This document shows, in pieces, positions 8,501-18,243 of a stretch of 64,000 nucleotides of DNA (its first letter is position 1; the number at the start of each line of letters is the position of its first letter). The position numbers and the translations under genes were made by a program. Origin of the DNA: an uncultured Bacteroides sp. (lineage in GTDB: Bacteria > Bacteroidota > Bacteroidia > Bacteroidales > Bacteroidaceae); contig NZ_CAJUHF010000002.1 in NCBI RefSeq assembly GCF_910585845.1, forward strand, positions 62,001 through 126,000. The letters are read 5' to 3'. Under the pieces are notes generated by a model that saw only the letters and a list, made by a program, of their open reading frames with translations, had not been told where the DNA came from and did no database searches.

Positions 8501-8974
8501 ATGATACGTTTTTTGGGCAACATAGAAGCAAAAACCGACGCTAAGGGACGCGTATTTATCCCCGCCGGATTCCGGAAGCAGCTGCAATCTGCCTCCGAAG
8601 AGAGGCTTGTGCTGCGCAAAGACGTATTCCAGGATTGCCTCATACTCTATCCGGAAAGTGTCTGGTTCAAGACCCAAAACCAGTTGCGGAAACGCCTGAA
8701 CAAGTGGAACGCCCGACACCAACAAATCTTCCGGCAGTTTGTGAGCGATGCAGAAATTGTGGTTCCTGACGGGAACGGACGTATCCTGCTGCCCAAGCGT
8801 TATCTGCAAATGGCAGGCATACAGAATGACGTACGCTTCATCGGTATGGATAACACCATCGAAATCTGGGCCAAAGAGAAAGCCGAACAACCGTTTATGA
8901 AACCTGAAGAATTCGGCGAGGCACTGCAAGACATCCTGGGCGATGAAGATTATTGGGAAGACGAAGAGGAGTAA
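8501..8974 (+). CDS. mraZ: Transcriptional regulator MraZ
   Basis: 157 residues starting MIRFLGNIEAKTDAKGRVFIP. Two SpoVT/AbrB-like swapped-hairpin domains are visible (about residues 5-55 and 80-130, the second with EIVVPDGNGRILLPKRYL). MraZ forms ring-shaped oligomers that bind repeated boxes before mraZ and represses the dcw operon. The ATG at 8501 has TAAGG upstream; a longer in-frame reading from 8444 would run through the operator and is rejected. First gene of the division and cell-wall cluster. Confidence 0.93.
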   Translation: MIRFLGNIEAKTDAKGRVFIPAGFRKQLQSASEERLVLRKDVFQDCLILYPESVWFKTQNQLRKRLNKWNARHQQIFRQFVSDAEIVVPDGNGRILLPKRYLQMAGIQNDVRFIGMDNTIEIWAKEKAEQPFMKPEEFGEALQDILGDEDYWEDEEE

Positions 8975-9009
8975 AAGGAGTGAAGAACAAACAGTTGATT
9001 GAAAATCGG

Positions 9010-9924
9010 ATGGAAAAAGAAGAATTGATATACCACGTACCAGTACTACTGATGCCGAGCGTGGACGGAATGGATATCCGCCCGGACGGGACGTATGTAG
9101 ACGTTACCTTTGGTGGTGGAGGACACTCGCGCGAAATACTGTCGCGGCTGGGAGACGGCGGACGATTGCTGGGATTCGACCAGGACGAAGATGCAGAACA
9201 GAATATCGTGAACGATCCGCATTTCATCTTCGTACGGAGCAATTTCCGGTATCTGCACAATTTCCTGCGTTATCATGGGATTGAAGAGGTAGATGCCATA
9301 CTCGCCGACCTGGGTGTATCTTCGCACCACTTCGACGACTGTGAACGGGGATTTTCATTCCGTTTTGACGGTGCACTGGACATGCGCATGAACAAACGGG
9401 CGGGATATACTGCGGCTGACATCATCAACAACTATGACGAAGAACGGCTGGCTGACATCTTCTATCTGTATGGAGAACTGAAAAACAGCCGTAAACTGGC
9501 ATCCGCACTCGTGAAAGCACGGGGTAAACAGAAGATTACGACCATTGCAGAGTTCTTGGAGGTTGTGAAACCCTTCTTCGGCCGCGAACGGGAGAAAAAA
9601 GAGCTTGCCAAAGTCTTTCAAGCATTGCGCATCGAAGTCAACCAGGAGATGGAAGCACTAAAAGAGATGTTATATGCCGCAACCGAAGCTTTGAAACCGG
9701 GTGGGCGACTGGTGATAATCACCTACCACTCACTGGAAGACCGGATGGTGAAGAATATGATGAAGACCGGAAACGTGGAAGGCAAGATGGAGAAAGACTT
9801 CTTCGGAAACGTGCAGTCTCCCTTCCGGTTGGTGAACAACAAGGTGATCGTGCCAGATGAAGCTGAAATAGAACGCAACCCAAGGTCGAGAAGTGCCAAA
9901 CTGAGGATAGCGGAGAAGAAGTGA
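9010..9924 (+). CDS. rsmH: 16S rRNA (cytosine(1402)-N(4))-methyltransferase RsmH
   Basis: 304 residues. The SAM-binding motif is VDVTFGGGGHSREIL, with family blocks DAILADLGVSSHHFDD and ITYHSLEDRMVK. It methylates N4 of C1402 in the decoding centre of 16S rRNA. The start MEKEELIYHVPVLL matches the family N-terminus; the longer reading from 8953 overlaps mraZ and is less likely. Second in the dcw cluster, as usual. Confidence 0.95.
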   Translation: MEKEELIYHVPVLLMPSVDGMDIRPDGTYVDVTFGGGGHSREILSRLGDGGRLLGFDQDEDAEQNIVNDPHFIFVRSNFRYLHNFLRYHGIEEVDAILADLGVSSHHFDDCERGFSFRFDGALDMRMNKRAGYTAADIINNYDEERLADIFYLYGELKNSRKLASALVKARGKQKITTIAEFLEVVKPFFGREREKKELAKVFQALRIEVNQEMEALKEMLYAATEALKPGGRLVIITYHSLEDRMVKNMMKTGNVEGKMEKDFFGNVQSPFRLVNNKVIVPDEAEIERNPRSRSAKLRIAEKK

Positions 9925-9963
9925 CGACAATGTTTAGAGTTGAAACGATTAGTGACGAAAGAA

Positions 9964-10332
9964 ATGGAAGAAAAACAAGGATACGAAAATACAGAGCAGA
10001 CAGAAAAGGCGAAGAAGACAAAAGGGCATACTTCGCTGAAGAATATCATCGGAGGCGATATTCTCGCCACGGACTTTTTCCGCCGTCAGACCAAAATGCT
10101 GGTGTTGATCGTGGTGCTGGTACTGTTCTATATACACAACCGTTATGCCTGCCAGCAACAGATGATAGAGATAGACAAACTGAAAAAAGAACTCATAGAC
10201 ATTAAATACGATGCCCTCACCCGCAGTTCGGAGCTGATGGAACGGAGTCGGCAATCGCGTATCGAAGAGTACATCGCAACCAAAGAGAGCGATTTGCAAA
10301 CTTCAACCAATCCACCGTATTTAATCAGATAA
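9964..10332 (+). CDS. FtsL-like cell division protein
   Basis: 122 residues from the ATG at 9964. It has a charged cytoplasmic N-terminus, one transmembrane segment (about residues 45-65, MLVLIVVLVLFYIHNRY) and a periplasmic coiled coil (QQMIEIDKLKKELIDIKYDALTRSSELMERSRQSRIEEYI). This is the FtsL architecture and position, between rsmH and ftsI. FtsL joins FtsB and FtsQ in the divisome. Sequence conservation is low in this family, so the call rests on topology and synteny. A TTG at 9940 is a weaker alternative start. Confidence 0.8.
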   Translation: MEEKQGYENTEQTEKAKKTKGHTSLKNIIGGDILATDFFRRQTKMLVLIVVLVLFYIHNRYACQQQMIEIDKLKKELIDIKYDALTRSSELMERSRQSRIEEYIATKESDLQTSTNPPYLIR

Positions 10333-10372
10333 GGCAAGGTAAGAAAAAGGTTTAGTCAACCCCAATAAAAGA

Positions 10373-12499
10373 ATGGCAGTAAACAGGAAAAATATCATGA
10401 TCCGCTATTTCTTCGTAGTCCTCATCATGGGACTGCTCGGGATAGCTATTATCATAAAAGCCGCAATCATCATGTTTGCCGAAAGGAAATACTGGCATGA
10501 TGTGGCGGACCGTTTCGTCAAGGAGAATGTGACCGTCAAACCCAACCGCGGGAATATCCTTTCCGCCGACGGCAAGCTGATGGCAAGCTCCCTGCCCGAA
10601 TACCGCATATACATGGACTTCAAGGCAGGAGGATACACCAAAGATACCATGTTAGTGAACCATCTGAACGAGATTTGCGAAGGGTTGCACAAAATATTCC
10701 CCGACAAAAGCGTCGCCGAATTTAAAGCACACCTTCAGAAAGGACGCAAAAAGGGCAGCCGAAACTACCTGATTTATCCGAAACGAATCTCATATATTCA
10801 ATATAAGGAAGCAAAACGGTTACCCGTATTCAACCTGAACAAGTACAGAGGGGGATTCCACGAACAGACGTACAACCAGCGCAAAAAGCCTTTCGGCTCA
10901 CTCGCTGCCCGTACGCTGGGCGACCTTTATGCCGACACCGCACAGGGGGCAAAGAATGGTATCGAACTCTCGTTCGACACCTTGCTGAAAGGACGTAACG
11001 GCATCACCCATCGGCAGAAAGTGAGAAACAAATACCTGAACATCACGGATATTGCTCCCGTGGATGGCTGCGACATCATAACCACTCTCGATGTAGGCAT
11101 GCAAGACATCTGCGAAAAAGCGTTGGTAGACAAGCTGAAAGAGATCAATGCCAACGTAGGTGTCGCCGTACTGATGGAAGTGGAGACCGGTGAAATCAAA
11201 GCGATAGTCAACATGACAAAAGCTGGAGACGGAAGATACTACGAGATGCGCAACAACGCTATCAGCGACATGATGGAACCAGGCTCTACTTTCAAGACCG
11301 CCTCCATCATGGTGGCATTGGAGGATGGGAAAATCACTCCGGATACGGAAGTGGATACAGGCAACGGCATCATGAACATGTACGGAAGCCAAATGAGGGA
11401 TCACAACTGGCACCGAGGAGGATATGGAAAAATCGACGTTACACGCATACTGGAAGTATCCTCCAACATAGGCGTCTCCTACCTCATCGACAAATACTAC
11501 AAGGACAATCCGCAAAAGTATGTAGATGGGTTGAAGCGTATGGGCATCGACCAAACTCTTCAACTCCAGATTTCCGGAGAAGGGAAACCGAATATCAAAG
11601 GACCCAAAGAGAAGTATTTTGCCAAAACCACTCTGCCTTGGATGAGTATCGGGTATGAGACACAGATTCCGCCTCTCAATATCCTAACCTTCTATAATGC
11701 TATTGCCAACAATGGCGTTATGGTTCGCCCTAAATTCGTGAAAGCGGCAGTGAAGGATGGCGAAGTGGTGGAAGAATACCCCACTGAGGTGATAAATTCG
11801 AAGATATGCTCCGACCACACCCTGGCGCAGATACGCGAAATTCTGGAGAAAGTCGTTTCACAGGGACTGGCAAAGCCGGCAGGAAGCAAGCAGTTTGCCG
11901 TGGCAGGCAAGACCGGCACGGCACAGATTTCTCAGGGTACAGGCGGATATAAAAGCGGACAGGTCAACTATCTGGTTAGCTTCTGTGGTTATTTCCCGGC
12001 AGATGCCCCGAAGTACAGCTGTATCGTTTCCATCCAAAAGCCGGGTCTTCCCGCTTCGGGAGGTCAGATGGCAGGTAGCGTATTCGGAAAAATTGCCGAA
12101 AGAGTGTATGCAAAAAATCTGCGGTTCGACATCCGGAGCGCCATAGATAGCACTACGAATGTCATTCCTGTCGTAAAAGCCGGAGAGATGAACGAAGCTT
12201 TACAGGTTTTGCACAGCCTGGACGTCCCCGTACAGAAACACTTCTCTTCGCACAAAGGAGAGAAAACGTGGGGACATACTCAGGCTTCGCCCAACTCTGT
12301 CATACTGCAGAGCAAGGAAGAAAACAACCCGAATGTCGTTCCCAGTGTCATCGGAATGGGAGCGAAAGATGCAGTCTTCTTACTGGAAAGTAGAGGGCTG
12401 AAAGTGAGACTAAACGGAGTAGGAAAAGTGAAACAGCAGTCAATACCGATCGGCAATCGTGTGGTAAAAGGGCAAACAGTGTTCCTTACCCTTCGCTGA
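10373..12499 (+). CDS. ftsI: Penicillin-binding protein FtsI (PBP3-type transpeptidase) with PASTA domain
   Basis: 708 residues. An N-terminal membrane anchor (about 9-32) precedes the PBP dimerisation domain and a class B transpeptidase domain with all active-site motifs: S305-T-F-K308, S363-S-N and K513-T-G. A C-terminal PASTA domain (about residues 645-708, NVVPSVIGMGAKDAVFLLE) follows, common in Bacteroidota FtsI but absent in E. coli FtsI. It crosslinks septal peptidoglycan with FtsW. It lies 40 bp after the ftsL-like gene. Confidence 0.94.
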   Translation: MAVNRKNIMIRYFFVVLIMGLLGIAIIIKAAIIMFAERKYWHDVADRFVKENVTVKPNRGNILSADGKLMASSLPEYRIYMDFKAGGYTKDTMLVNHLNEICEGLHKIFPDKSVAEFKAHLQKGRKKGSRNYLIYPKRISYIQYKEAKRLPVFNLNKYRGGFHEQTYNQRKKPFGSLAARTLGDLYADTAQGAKNGIELSFDTLLKGRNGITHRQKVRNKYLNITDIAPVDGCDIITTLDVGMQDICEKALVDKLKEINANVGVAVLMEVETGEIKAIVNMTKAGDGRYYEMRNNAISDMMEPGSTFKTASIMVALEDGKITPDTEVDTGNGIMNMYGSQMRDHNWHRGGYGKIDVTRILEVSSNIGVSYLIDKYYKDNPQKYVDGLKRMGIDQTLQLQISGEGKPNIKGPKEKYFAKTTLPWMSIGYETQIPPLNILTFYNAIANNGVMVRPKFVKAAVKDGEVVEEYPTEVINSKICSDHTLAQIREILEKVVSQGLAKPAGSKQFAVAGKTGTAQISQGTGGYKSGQVNYLVSFCGYFPADAPKYSCIVSIQKPGLPASGGQMAGSVFGKIAERVYAKNLRFDIRSAIDSTTNVIPVVKAGEMNEALQVLHSLDVPVQKHFSSHKGEKTWGHTQASPNSVILQSKEENNPNVVPSVIGMGAKDAVFLLESRGLKVRLNGVGKVKQQSIPIGNRVVKGQTVFLTLR

Positions 12500-12553
12500 C
12501 AGAGGATAAGCAGTTGGTTTTAGAAAAAGAGCATAATATATATATAATAAGGT

Positions 12554-14005
12554 ATGGTATTAAGAGAATTACTGAGGACAATACAACCGATACAAATTAT
12601 CGGAAGCACAGAAGCGGAAATAACGGGAGTGAACATAGACTCTCGCCAGATAGAAGCCGGACATTTGTTTATGGCCATGCGCGGCACCCAGACGGACGGC
12701 CACACTTACATTTCTGCTGCAATAGAGAAAGGAGCTGTCGCCGTGCTTTGTGAAGACGTGCCTGAGACGCAAAAAGAGGGTGTTACTTATATTCAAGTGA
12801 AGGATAGCGAAGATGCCGTAGGCAAGGTAGCTACTGCTTTCTACAACGATCCGACCTCCAAGATAGAGTTGGTAGGCGTGACCGGAACAAACGGGAAAAC
12901 TACCATCGCCACCTTATTATATCATACCTTCCGTTATTTTGGTTACAAAGTAGGCTTGATATCCACCGTCTGCAACTACATAGACGACCTGCCCATACCG
13001 ACCGAGCATACCACTCCAGACCCCATCACCTTGAACCGGCTGCTGGGACAGATGGCGGACGCCGGATGCAAATATGTCTTTATGGAAGTCAGTTCACACT
13101 CTATCGCTCAGAAACGCATCAGCGGCCTGCGTTTTGCAGGAGGTATCTTCTCCAACCTGACGCGTGACCATTTGGACTATCACAAGACAGTGGAGAACTA
13201 CCTGAAAGCTAAAAAGAAGTTTTTTGACGATATGCCCAAGAATGCATTCTGCCTGACTAACCTAGATGATAAGAATGGACTTGTCATGACGCAGAACACC
13301 CGTTCTAAAGTGTACACCTACTCTTTGCGAAGCCTCTCCGACTTCAAAGGCAAGATTCTGGAGTCGCATTTCGAAGGGATGCTTCTCGACTTCAATAATC
13401 AGGAACTGGCAGTCCACTTTATCGGACGTTTCAATGCCTCAAACCTGTTAGCCGTGTTTGGTGCCGCCGTATTGCTCGGCAAGAAGGAGGAAGATGTATT
13501 GGTTGCGCTCAGCACCCTGCACCCGGTTGCCGGACGTTTCGACGCTATCCGCTCGCCAAAGGGGTATACCGCCATCGTGGATTATGCACATACACCGGAT
13601 GCACTCGTCAATGTATTGAATGCGATTCATGGCGTGCTCGAAGGAAAAGGGAAAGTCATCACCGTAGTAGGTGCAGGCGGTAACCGCGACAAAGGCAAAC
13701 GCCCCATCATGGCGAAAGAAGCCGCTAAAGCAAGCGACCGCGTGATCATTACTTCCGATAATCCGCGCTTCGAAGAGCCGCAAGACATCATCAACGATAT
13801 GCTTGCCGGACTGGACAAGGACGATATGCGAAAAACCATCAGCATAGCCGACCGACGCGAAGCCATTAAGACAGCCTGTATGCTGGCACAGCCTGGCGAT
13901 GTAATTCTTGTAGCCGGAAAAGGGCATGAAAACTATCAGGAGATAAAAGGAGTGAAACACCACTTCGATGACAAAGAGGAACTGATGCAAGTCTTTAAGT
14001 CCTGA
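12554..14005 (+). CDS. murE: UDP-MurNAc-L-Ala-D-Glu:meso-diaminopimelate ligase MurE
   Basis: 483 residues. The ATP-binding loop is [15 protein letters not shown] and the Mur-ligase C-terminal domain is present. The motif D402-N-P-R405 is the known meso-DAP specificity signature, as opposed to L-Lys enzymes, so this organism should make DAP-type peptidoglycan. It adds the third stem-peptide residue in the cytoplasm. It is followed by a 154-bp gap of A/T-rich repeated words (AAACTTAAAGA/AATTTAAGAAC) before mraY. Confidence 0.96.
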   Translation: MVLRELLRTIQPIQIIGSTEAEITGVNIDSRQIEAGHLFMAMRGTQTDGHTYISAAIEKGAVAVLCEDVPETQKEGVTYIQVKDSEDAVGKVATAFYNDPTSKIELVGVTGTNGKTTIATLLYHTFRYFGYKVGLISTVCNYIDDLPIPTEHTTPDPITLNRLLGQMADAGCKYVFMEVSSHSIAQKRISGLRFAGGIFSNLTRDHLDYHKTVENYLKAKKKFFDDMPKNAFCLTNLDDKNGLVMTQNTRSKVYTYSLRSLSDFKGKILESHFEGMLLDFNNQELAVHFIGRFNASNLLAVFGAAVLLGKKEEDVLVALSTLHPVAGRFDAIRSPKGYTAIVDYAHTPDALVNVLNAIHGVLEGKGKVITVVGAGGNRDKGKRPIMAKEAAKASDRVIITSDNPRFEEPQDIINDMLAGLDKDDMRKTISIADRREAIKTACMLAQPGDVILVAGKGHENYQEIKGVKHHFDDKEELMQVFKS

Positions 14006-14159
14006 GTTTATGAGTTCCAGAGTCCTCGGATTCTCGAATCACTCACAATTCTAAGAGGTAACAAGGTTAAAGGCTCAACGGCTAAAAAGCCCCAAAACTT
14101 TAAAGAATAGAAACTTAAAGACCTAAGAATTTAAGAACCTAAAAAATTAGAAACTTAAA

Positions 14160-15428
14160 ATGCTATATTATTTATTTCAATGGTTGGATAAATATGACAT
14201 TCCCGGTGCGGGTATGTTCGGATATACATCATTTCGGGCACTAATGGCGATCATCTTGTCGTTACTCATCTCAAGCATCTGGGGCGACCGTTTCATCAAA
14301 CTGCTGAAGCGGAAACAGATCACGGAAACGCAGCGCGATTCCCGTATCGACCCGTTCGGGGTAAACAAAGTAGGCGTGCCGAGCATGGGTGGTGTGATTA
14401 TCATCGTTGCCATCCTCATCCCATGCCTGTTGCTAGGTAAACTGGAAAATGTCTACATGATCCTGATGCTTATCACCACGATATGGCTGGGATCACTGGG
14501 ATTTGCCGACGATTACATCAAGATCTTCAAGAAAGACAAGGAAGGCCTGCACGGAAAATTCAAGATCATCGGGCAGGTAGGTTTAGGATTGATTGTCGGT
14601 TTGACGCTTTACCTCAGTCCGCAGGCAGTCATTCGAGAAAACATCGAGGTACAAAAGCCTGGACAGGAAATGCAGGTGATTCATGCCAGACAGGACATCA
14701 AGTCCACACAGACCACTATTCCATTTTTCAAGAGCAACAACCTGGACTATGCCGACCTCGTAGGCTTTATGGGCGAACATGCACAAGCTGCCGGTTGGGT
14801 ATTATTTGTGATCATCACAATCTTTGTAGTGACAGCAGTCAGCAACGGAGCAAACCTGAACGACGGCATGGACGGAATGGCAGCAGGAAACTCTGCAATC
14901 ATCGGACTGGCTTTAGGAATACTGGCATACGTATCCAGCCACATCCAATATGCCGGCTATCTGAACATCATGTATATACCAGGATCGGAAGAACTGGTGA
15001 TCTTTATCTGTGCCTTCATTGGTGCCCTGATCGGTTTTTTATGGTATAATGCTTATCCGGCACAAGTGTTCATGGGTGATACGGGTAGCCTGACAATTGG
15101 AGGAATCATAGCAGTGATTGCCATCATCATACACAAAGAGTTACTGATTCCCATCCTTTGCGGTGTGTTCTTGGTAGAGAATCTATCAGTCATCATGCAA
15201 CGGTTCTATTATAAGACAGGAAAACGGAAAGGAGTGAAACAACGGCTATTCAAGCGGGCGCCCATTCACGATCACTTCCGCACGTCCATGAGCCTGATAG
15301 AGCCGGGGTGCACAGTGAAGTTCACGACACCGGAACAATTGTTCCATGAGTCGAAGATTACAGTCCGCTTTTGGATTGTGACTATTGTGTTAGCAGCAAT
15401 AACGATTATAACATTAAAAATCAGATAA
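14160..15428 (+). CDS. mraY: Phospho-MurNAc-pentapeptide transferase MraY
   Basis: 422 residues with about ten transmembrane helices. It moves phospho-MurNAc-pentapeptide onto undecaprenyl phosphate, forming lipid I at the inner membrane. Active-site blocks are LGFADDYIKI, NLNDGMDGMAAG and the cytoplasmic HDHFR loop. It is about 60 residues longer than E. coli MraY because of an inserted polar segment after TLYLSPQ (about residues 155-210), seen in other Bacteroidota MraY proteins. Confidence 0.96.
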   Translation: MLYYLFQWLDKYDIPGAGMFGYTSFRALMAIILSLLISSIWGDRFIKLLKRKQITETQRDSRIDPFGVNKVGVPSMGGVIIIVAILIPCLLLGKLENVYMILMLITTIWLGSLGFADDYIKIFKKDKEGLHGKFKIIGQVGLGLIVGLTLYLSPQAVIRENIEVQKPGQEMQVIHARQDIKSTQTTIPFFKSNNLDYADLVGFMGEHAQAAGWVLFVIITIFVVTAVSNGANLNDGMDGMAAGNSAIIGLALGILAYVSSHIQYAGYLNIMYIPGSEELVIFICAFIGALIGFLWYNAYPAQVFMGDTGSLTIGGIIAVIAIIIHKELLIPILCGVFLVENLSVIMQRFYYKTGKRKGVKQRLFKRAPIHDHFRTSMSLIEPGCTVKFTTPEQLFHESKITVRFWIVTIVLAAITIITLKIR

Positions 15429-15560
15429 CAGTGTTACTGGTTGCAAGCTATAAGCTGCAAGTGCTCGCTACCGGTAACCGATAAAAAACAAACTTGTAGC
15501 AACTGTCAGCCCCTGTTACAAACAGTAACCCGTAGCTGGCAGACAGTAATTGAAAAAAAC

Positions 15561-16895
15561 ATGAGTAGAATTGTTGTATTAGGAGCTGGAGAAAGCGGTG
15601 CAGGTGCCGCCGTACTTGCCAAAGTGAAAGGGTTTGATACGTTCGTATCCGACATGTCAGCCATCAAAGACAAGTACAAGGCATTGCTGAACAAGTATGA
15701 CATTGCCTGGGAAGAGGGACAACACACAGAGGAATTGATTTTGAACGCTGATGAGGTGGTGAAAAGTCCCGGTATCCCCAACGATGCTCCGATGATACTG
15801 AAACTGAAAGAACAAGGCACGCCCATTATCTCTGAGATAGAGTTTGCCGGGCGCTACACTGCCGCTAAAATGATTTGTATTACCGGGTCTAACGGTAAGA
15901 CCACTACCACCTCGCTCATTTACCATATTTTCAAGAGTGCAGGACTGAATGTGGGCTTGGCGGGAAACATCGGCAACAGCCTTGCCTTGCAAGTGGCAAC
16001 GGAACAACATGATTATTATGTAATTGAACTTAGTTCTTTCCAGCTGGATAACATGTACAACTTCCGCGCCAACATTGCCGTATTGATGAACATCACACCC
16101 GACCATTTGGACCGTTACGACCATTGCATGCAGAAGTATGTGGACGCCAAGTTCCGCATCACGCAAAACCAGACATCGGAAGATGCCTTCATTTTCTGGA
16201 ACGATGACCCTATCATCAAGCGCGAACTGGCAAAACATGGGCTGCGCGCCCACCTCTATCCGTTCTCTGCCGTAAAAGAAGACGGTGTCATCGCATACGT
16301 AGAAGACGGAGAAGTGGAAATCAATGAACCGATAGCCTTCAATATGGAACAAGAAAGGCTTGCCCTGCAAGGTACGCACAATCTGTATAATTCGCTTGCT
16401 GCCGGTATCTCTGCCAATCTTGCCGGAATAAAGAATGAGTATATCCGTAAGGCATTGTCCGACTTCAAAGGTGTAGAACATCGATTGGAAAAGGTAGCAA
16501 CCGTACGCGGGGTAGAGTTTATCAACGATTCCAAGGCTACAAACGTGAACTCATGTTGGTATGCTTTGCAAAGCATGAAGACCAAAACCGTGCTCATCTT
16601 GGGTGGGAAAGACAAAGGTAACGACTATACAGAAATAGAAGACTTGGTACGCGAAAAGTGCTCTGCACTGGTCTACATGGGATTGCACAATGAAAAGTTG
16701 CACGACTTCTTCGACCGCATGGGATTGCCCGTTGCCGAGGTGCAAACCGGTATGAAGGATGCTGTAGACGCCGCCTATCGCCTGGCAAAGAAAGGTGAAA
16801 CGGTGTTGTTAAGTCCCTGTTGTGCCAGTTTCGACCTCTTCAAGAGTTATGAGGACCGCGGTGACCAGTTCAAAGAGTGCGTAAGAGCATTATAA
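15561..16895 (+). CDS. murD: UDP-MurNAc-L-alanine:D-glutamate ligase MurD
   Basis: 444 residues from MSRIVVLGAGESGAG. It has an N-terminal Rossmann fold, the ATP loop CITGSNGKTTTTSLIYH and the conserved SPGIPND segment. It adds D-Glu to UDP-MurNAc-Ala. The open frame extends 40 codons upstream, but that stretch is intergenic repeat-like DNA and homologues start at MSRIVVLG. It lies 132 bp after mraY. Confidence 0.95.
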   Translation: MSRIVVLGAGESGAGAAVLAKVKGFDTFVSDMSAIKDKYKALLNKYDIAWEEGQHTEELILNADEVVKSPGIPNDAPMILKLKEQGTPIISEIEFAGRYTAAKMICITGSNGKTTTTSLIYHIFKSAGLNVGLAGNIGNSLALQVATEQHDYYVIELSSFQLDNMYNFRANIAVLMNITPDHLDRYDHCMQKYVDAKFRITQNQTSEDAFIFWNDDPIIKRELAKHGLRAHLYPFSAVKEDGVIAYVEDGEVEINEPIAFNMEQERLALQGTHNLYNSLAAGISANLAGIKNEYIRKALSDFKGVEHRLEKVATVRGVEFINDSKATNVNSCWYALQSMKTKTVLILGGKDKGNDYTEIEDLVREKCSALVYMGLHNEKLHDFFDRMGLPVAEVQTGMKDAVDAAYRLAKKGETVLLSPCCASFDLFKSYEDRGDQFKECVRAL

Positions 16896-16920
16896 TTTTA
16901 ATTACTAATTTTGTGAAGCA

Positions 16921-18219
16921 TTGGATTTATTAAAAAGCATATTTAAAGGCGACAAGGTCATCTGGATCATTTTCCTTTTCCTTTGTATCATTTCTATCAT
17001 AGAAGTGTTCAGTGCCGCGTCTACCCTGACGTATAAAAGCGGAGACCACTGGGGACCAATCACACAACACAGTATCCTACTGATGGTAGGTGCAGTCATT
17101 GTGGTGTTGGTGCACAATATACCTTATAAATGGTTTCAGGTCTTTCCGGTATTTCTGCTTCCGATCTCTATCGGATTGCTTGCCTTTGTCATGCTGATGG
17201 GTATCGTTACCGGTGACCGTGTTAACGGTGCCGCCCGCTGGATGACATTCATGGGAATCCAGTTCCAGCCATCGGAGATAGCTAAAATGGCAGTTGTCAT
17301 TGTCACCGCTTTCATTCTCTCGAAGGGACAAGATGAAGACGGTGCCAGTCCGAAGGCCTTCAAGCGCATCATGATAATCACTTGCATCGTTTGCGGACTT
17401 ATCCTACCGGAGAATTATTCGACAGGAATATTGCTGTTCGGCACGGTTTATCTGATGATGTTCATCGGACGGGTATCTGCCCGCAAACTATTGATACTGG
17501 GAGGAGGGCTTCTCGCTTTTGTTGCGATATTTGTCACCTTTCTGCTGGCCACGCCAAACGATACCCTTGAAAAGATTCCAATGGGCCATCGTTTCACGAC
17601 AGTAAAATCTCGTATAGCCGACTTCACGGACAAAGGAGAAATACCTGCCGCCAAATATGACATAGACGGAAATGCACAGGTAGCGCATGCCCGCATAGCC
17701 GTAGCCACAAGCAATGTCGTCGGCAAAGGTCCGGGCAACTCTGTACAACGCGACTTCTTGAGCCAGGCATTTTCTGATTTTATTTATGCCATTATTATTG
17801 AAGAATTGGGGTTGGTGGGTGGAATTGTTGTCGTGTTTCTCTACATCTGTCTGCTGATACGTGTAGGACGCATTGCTAGAAAGTGTGACCGTACTTTTCC
17901 GGCTTTCCTGATTACAGGGATCGCCTTGTTGCTTGTCACGCAAGCACTGTTCAATATGATGGTAGCCGTAGGATTGGCTCCCGTCACGGGACAACCGCTT
18001 CCACTTATCAGCAAAGGCGGAACTTCCACATTCATCAACTGCGCTTATATCGGCATGATATTGAGTGTGAGCCGCTATACTGCAAGATTAGATGAACAAC
18101 AAAAGAACGGCGCGCAAACACCAATGCAGATAGAAGCCCTCAGTGAGGAAAACAGTGATGTGCAAACAGCTGCCGAACCGACTGCTGAAGTATTGAACAG
18201 TGATGCTGAATTTGAATAA
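16921..18219 (+). CDS. ftsW: Lipid II polymerase FtsW (SEDS family)
   Basis: 432 residues with about ten transmembrane helices. SEDS signatures include GIQFQPSEIAKMAVV, QSDF-like DFLSQAFSDFIYAIIIEELGL and QPLPLISKGGTSTF near the C-terminus. It polymerises lipid II at the septum with FtsI. No in-frame ATG or GTG occurs near the conserved N-terminus; TTG at 16921 gives MDLLKSIFKGDK, the expected beginning. The rare start and a poor ribosome site may limit FtsW output. It lies 25 bp after murD. The acidic C-terminal tail (about residues 398-432) is cytoplasmic. Confidence 0.93.
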   Translation: MDLLKSIFKGDKVIWIIFLFLCIISIIEVFSAASTLTYKSGDHWGPITQHSILLMVGAVIVVLVHNIPYKWFQVFPVFLLPISIGLLAFVMLMGIVTGDRVNGAARWMTFMGIQFQPSEIAKMAVVIVTAFILSKGQDEDGASPKAFKRIMIITCIVCGLILPENYSTGILLFGTVYLMMFIGRVSARKLLILGGGLLAFVAIFVTFLLATPNDTLEKIPMGHRFTTVKSRIADFTDKGEIPAAKYDIDGNAQVAHARIAVATSNVVGKGPGNSVQRDFLSQAFSDFIYAIIIEELGLVGGIVVVFLYICLLIRVGRIARKCDRTFPAFLITGIALLLVTQALFNMMVAVGLAPVTGQPLPLISKGGTSTFINCAYIGMILSVSRYTARLDEQQKNGAQTPMQIEALSEENSDVQTAAEPTAEVLNSDAEFE

Positions 18220-18243
18220 ATTAAAGCTAATAGAAGACTGGAT

